Below, piece by piece: positions 4,255 to 5,589 of a stretch of DNA of 5,589 nt. The translations under genes were made by a program, and so were the position numbers. The notes beneath the pieces were generated by a model, which was given only the letters and a program-made list of their open reading frames with translations, did not search any database and was not told where the DNA came from. Numbering within the stretch: the stretch's first letter is position 1; each line of letters opens with the position of its first letter. Source of the DNA: Eubacteriales bacterium (GTDB lineage: Bacteria; Bacillota; Clostridia; Christensenellales; CAG-138); assembly GCA_028701165.1 (NCBI GenBank), contig JAQVRG010000115.1:1-5589 (forward strand), given 5' to 3'.

Positions 4255-5589
4255 ATGAACAAAAGGCGAAATTTGATCGCGTTGCTGATCGTAACCCTCC
4301 TGCTCAGCGGCGTCATCCTCTCCTATATGGTGGGCACTGCGCGCACGCGCGATAACGCGCGCAAACGTGCCGAAACCATTCTCCTTGACAGCGCACGGGA
4401 TCAGGTATCCGCCATGGCGGTCGCCATAGACGGACAATTCCGCCTTTTGGAAACCGCCGCCGCAAGCTTTAGCAATCTTGGCTGCACGGAAGACGAAATC
4501 ATCACGCAGCTTGCTTCCATCGAATCGAAATCCGACTTTTCCGCGATCCGCTTCGCCAGCGGCGACGGCACGATGCTTGCGGACGCTCAAAACGACAATA
4601 TCGCGGACAGAGCTTATTTCCAAGCCGCTATGGCGGGAAAACGCGGTATGGAGGACGTCCTTCGCAAAAACACCTATGTGCCAGCCATAGCCTTCGCCGT
4701 CCCGTATTACACAAACGGCCGCGTCGCGGGCGCGATCTGCGGGCTTTTCAACATTGAAGATCTCAGCGCCATCTTTACCTCGCAGTCCTACGGCGGCGAG
4801 GGCTATTCCATGATCGTGGACGCGCAGGGCGACGTGATCCTCAATAATAACCCCGGCGCAGCCGCGAAGGGCGGCCGCCTTTCCTTCCGTACGGACGGCG
4901 TATTCAGCGGCGACGCCACCTATGCACAATTCGCCGCCGCCATGCAGCGAAGAGAGACCGGCACCGTGACCTATGCCTTCGAGGGCGAAAGCCGTGTCGC
5001 CGCCTTCGTGCCCTTTTCGGGCAGCGGCATACCCGAAAACGACTGGTATGTGCTCAACGCCGTACCCACAGCCGCCTTTAAAAGCGAGGAAGCCGCCGAG
5101 CGCTACAACTCCGTTTTGCAAACCTCTATCGTGTTGGTTTTCTGCGTTTTCTCCGCCATCCTGCTGCTGCAAATGATCAGGGAGCGCAACAAGGAGCTTG
5201 CGCGTGAGGCGGAGGAGCTGCGCTTGCGGGACGAACGCTTCCGCGTTTCCGCCGCGCAAAGCGGACGCAACGTATTCACCTATTCTATTCCCCGCGACTG
5301 CATCGATATGGAAACAGCGGATTTTAGCAGGCTGCCGTTCGAAGCGCACATGGAAAACGCCGTCTCCTCGATATTGAAACGCGGCGCTGTTTCGCCCGTT
5401 TACGAAAAGGATTTCCGCGCCTTCTTTGATCGTATCCGGCAGGGAGCGTCCGATCTTGCCGTGGACGTGCCCCTGATTGAGCGCTCCAACCGTCCCTGCT
5501 GGTATCGTTTCAACGCAACAACGCTCTTTTCGGCAAACGGCGATCCCCGCGCCGCCGTCATTTCCTGCTTTGACTGCACGCAGCAGCGC
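4255..5589 (+). CDS. Membrane sensor with double Cache and PAS domains, 3' end missing; output domain unknown
   Basis: The frame stays open for 445 codons to the window edge. Residues 1-6 (MNKRRN) are basic, followed by membrane helix 1 at about 7-26. An extracytoplasmic region of about 260 residues follows with dCache_1 hallmarks: NDNIADRAYFQAAMAGK from 113 (Arg119 and Tyr121 are the usual ligand-site residues), AVPYY..GRVAG at 148-159, the second module starting GYSMIVDAQGDV at 183, and the closing DWYVLNAVP at 263-271. Helix 2 spans about 287-307, then a charged signalling helix (308-330). A PAS_3-like domain begins FRVSAAQSGRNVFTY at 329 and ends ISCFDCTQQR at 436-445, matching the DIT.QK/R exit of PAS domains. 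Cache domains bind small molecules such as amino acids or carboxylates. The missing C-terminus is most often GGDEF/EAL or a histidine kinase, with GGDEF my preference, but this cannot be seen. It has its own promoter and is probably unrelated to selD. Confidence 0.85.
   Translation, partial: MNKRRNLIALLIVTLLLSGVILSYMVGTARTRDNARKRAETILLDSARDQVSAMAVAIDGQFRLLETAAASFSNLGCTEDEIITQLASIESKSDFSAIRFASGDGTMLADAQNDNIADRAYFQAAMAGKRGMEDVLRKNTYVPAIAFAVPYYTNGRVAGAICGLFNIEDLSAIFTSQSYGGEGYSMIVDAQGDVILNNNPGAAAKGGRLSFRTDGVFSGDATYAQFAAAMQRRETGTVTYAFEGESRVAAFVPFSGSGIPENDWYVLNAVPTAAFKSEEAAERYNSVLQTSIVLVFCVFSAILLLQMIRERNKELAREAEELRLRDERFRVSAAQSGRNVFTYSIPRDCIDMETADFSRLPFEAHMENAVSSILKRGAVSPVYEKDFRAFFDRIRQGASDLAVDVPLIERSNRPCWYRFNATTLFSANGDPRAAVISCFDCTQQR

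Noticed and set aside
4105..5349. Long minus-strand open frame of 414 codons
   Set aside because: It lies opposite the sensor gene, has no recognisable domain, and is explained by third-position G/C bias of the plus-strand codons. The plus-strand frame has clear Cache and PAS motifs and a ribosome site.
1..5589. CRISPR array, insertion sequence, attachment site, tRNA or rRNA
   Set aside because: I saw no regularly spaced direct repeats, transposase motifs, terminal inverted repeats, cloverleaf or rRNA segments. In particular, no tRNA-Sec lies in this window.

Overview
The window reads as chromosomal DNA of an anaerobic, Gram-positive-type bacterium, most likely a moderately high-G+C member of the Bacillota/Clostridia. 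The reasons are strong AAGGAG/GGAGG ribosome sites, short intergenic gaps, a clostridial-style selenium gene cluster, and an in-frame UGA decoded as selenocysteine. The taxonomic placement is inference from gene content and style; no marker gene fixes it. All six proteins with a recognisable family use normal codons except for that one UGA.

Layout. (1) 1-783, minus strand: most of mutY, the adenine DNA glycosylase; its C-terminal NUDIX-like domain runs off the left edge. (2) 784-879: a 96-base divergent spacer with a candidate promoter for the next gene. (3) 880-1188, plus: a small thioredoxin (trxA), followed by a clear rho-independent terminator at 1211-1248. (4) 1249-1446: an AT-rich leader without genes. 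(5) 1447-4034, plus: a tight four-gene selenium operon. It encodes a YedE-type membrane protein, a one-domain TusA/YedF-like protein with a CPxP motif, a DUF3343 (Se/S-carrier-like) protein, and selD, selenophosphate synthetase. The operon ends in a second terminator at 4049-4094. (6) 4255-5589, plus: the first 445 codons of a membrane sensor (double Cache domain, second membrane helix, PAS domain), cut by the right edge before its output domain.

The main point is selD. Its catalytic position is a UGA codon at 3033-3035, followed by a hairpin at 3046-3062 with the spacing and loop G of a bacterial SECIS element. The real gene therefore starts at ATG 2982, overlapping the previous stop codon, and encodes a 350-residue selenoprotein. 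A gene call starting at the internal ATG 3069 would lose the catalytic selenocysteine and the essential lysine. The enzyme that makes selenophosphate, the donor for selenocysteine, thus itself contains selenocysteine, and the host must carry selA, selB and selC elsewhere.

How the genes may work together (inference): YedE brings a selenium or sulfur species across the membrane, the CPxP protein and the DUF3343 protein carry it on cysteines, and SelD turns it into selenophosphate. Thioredoxin next door could supply reducing power but is a separate transcription unit. A good sigma-A-type promoter ends exactly at the DUF3343 start codon, suggesting that DUF3343-selD may also be made from a leaderless transcript.
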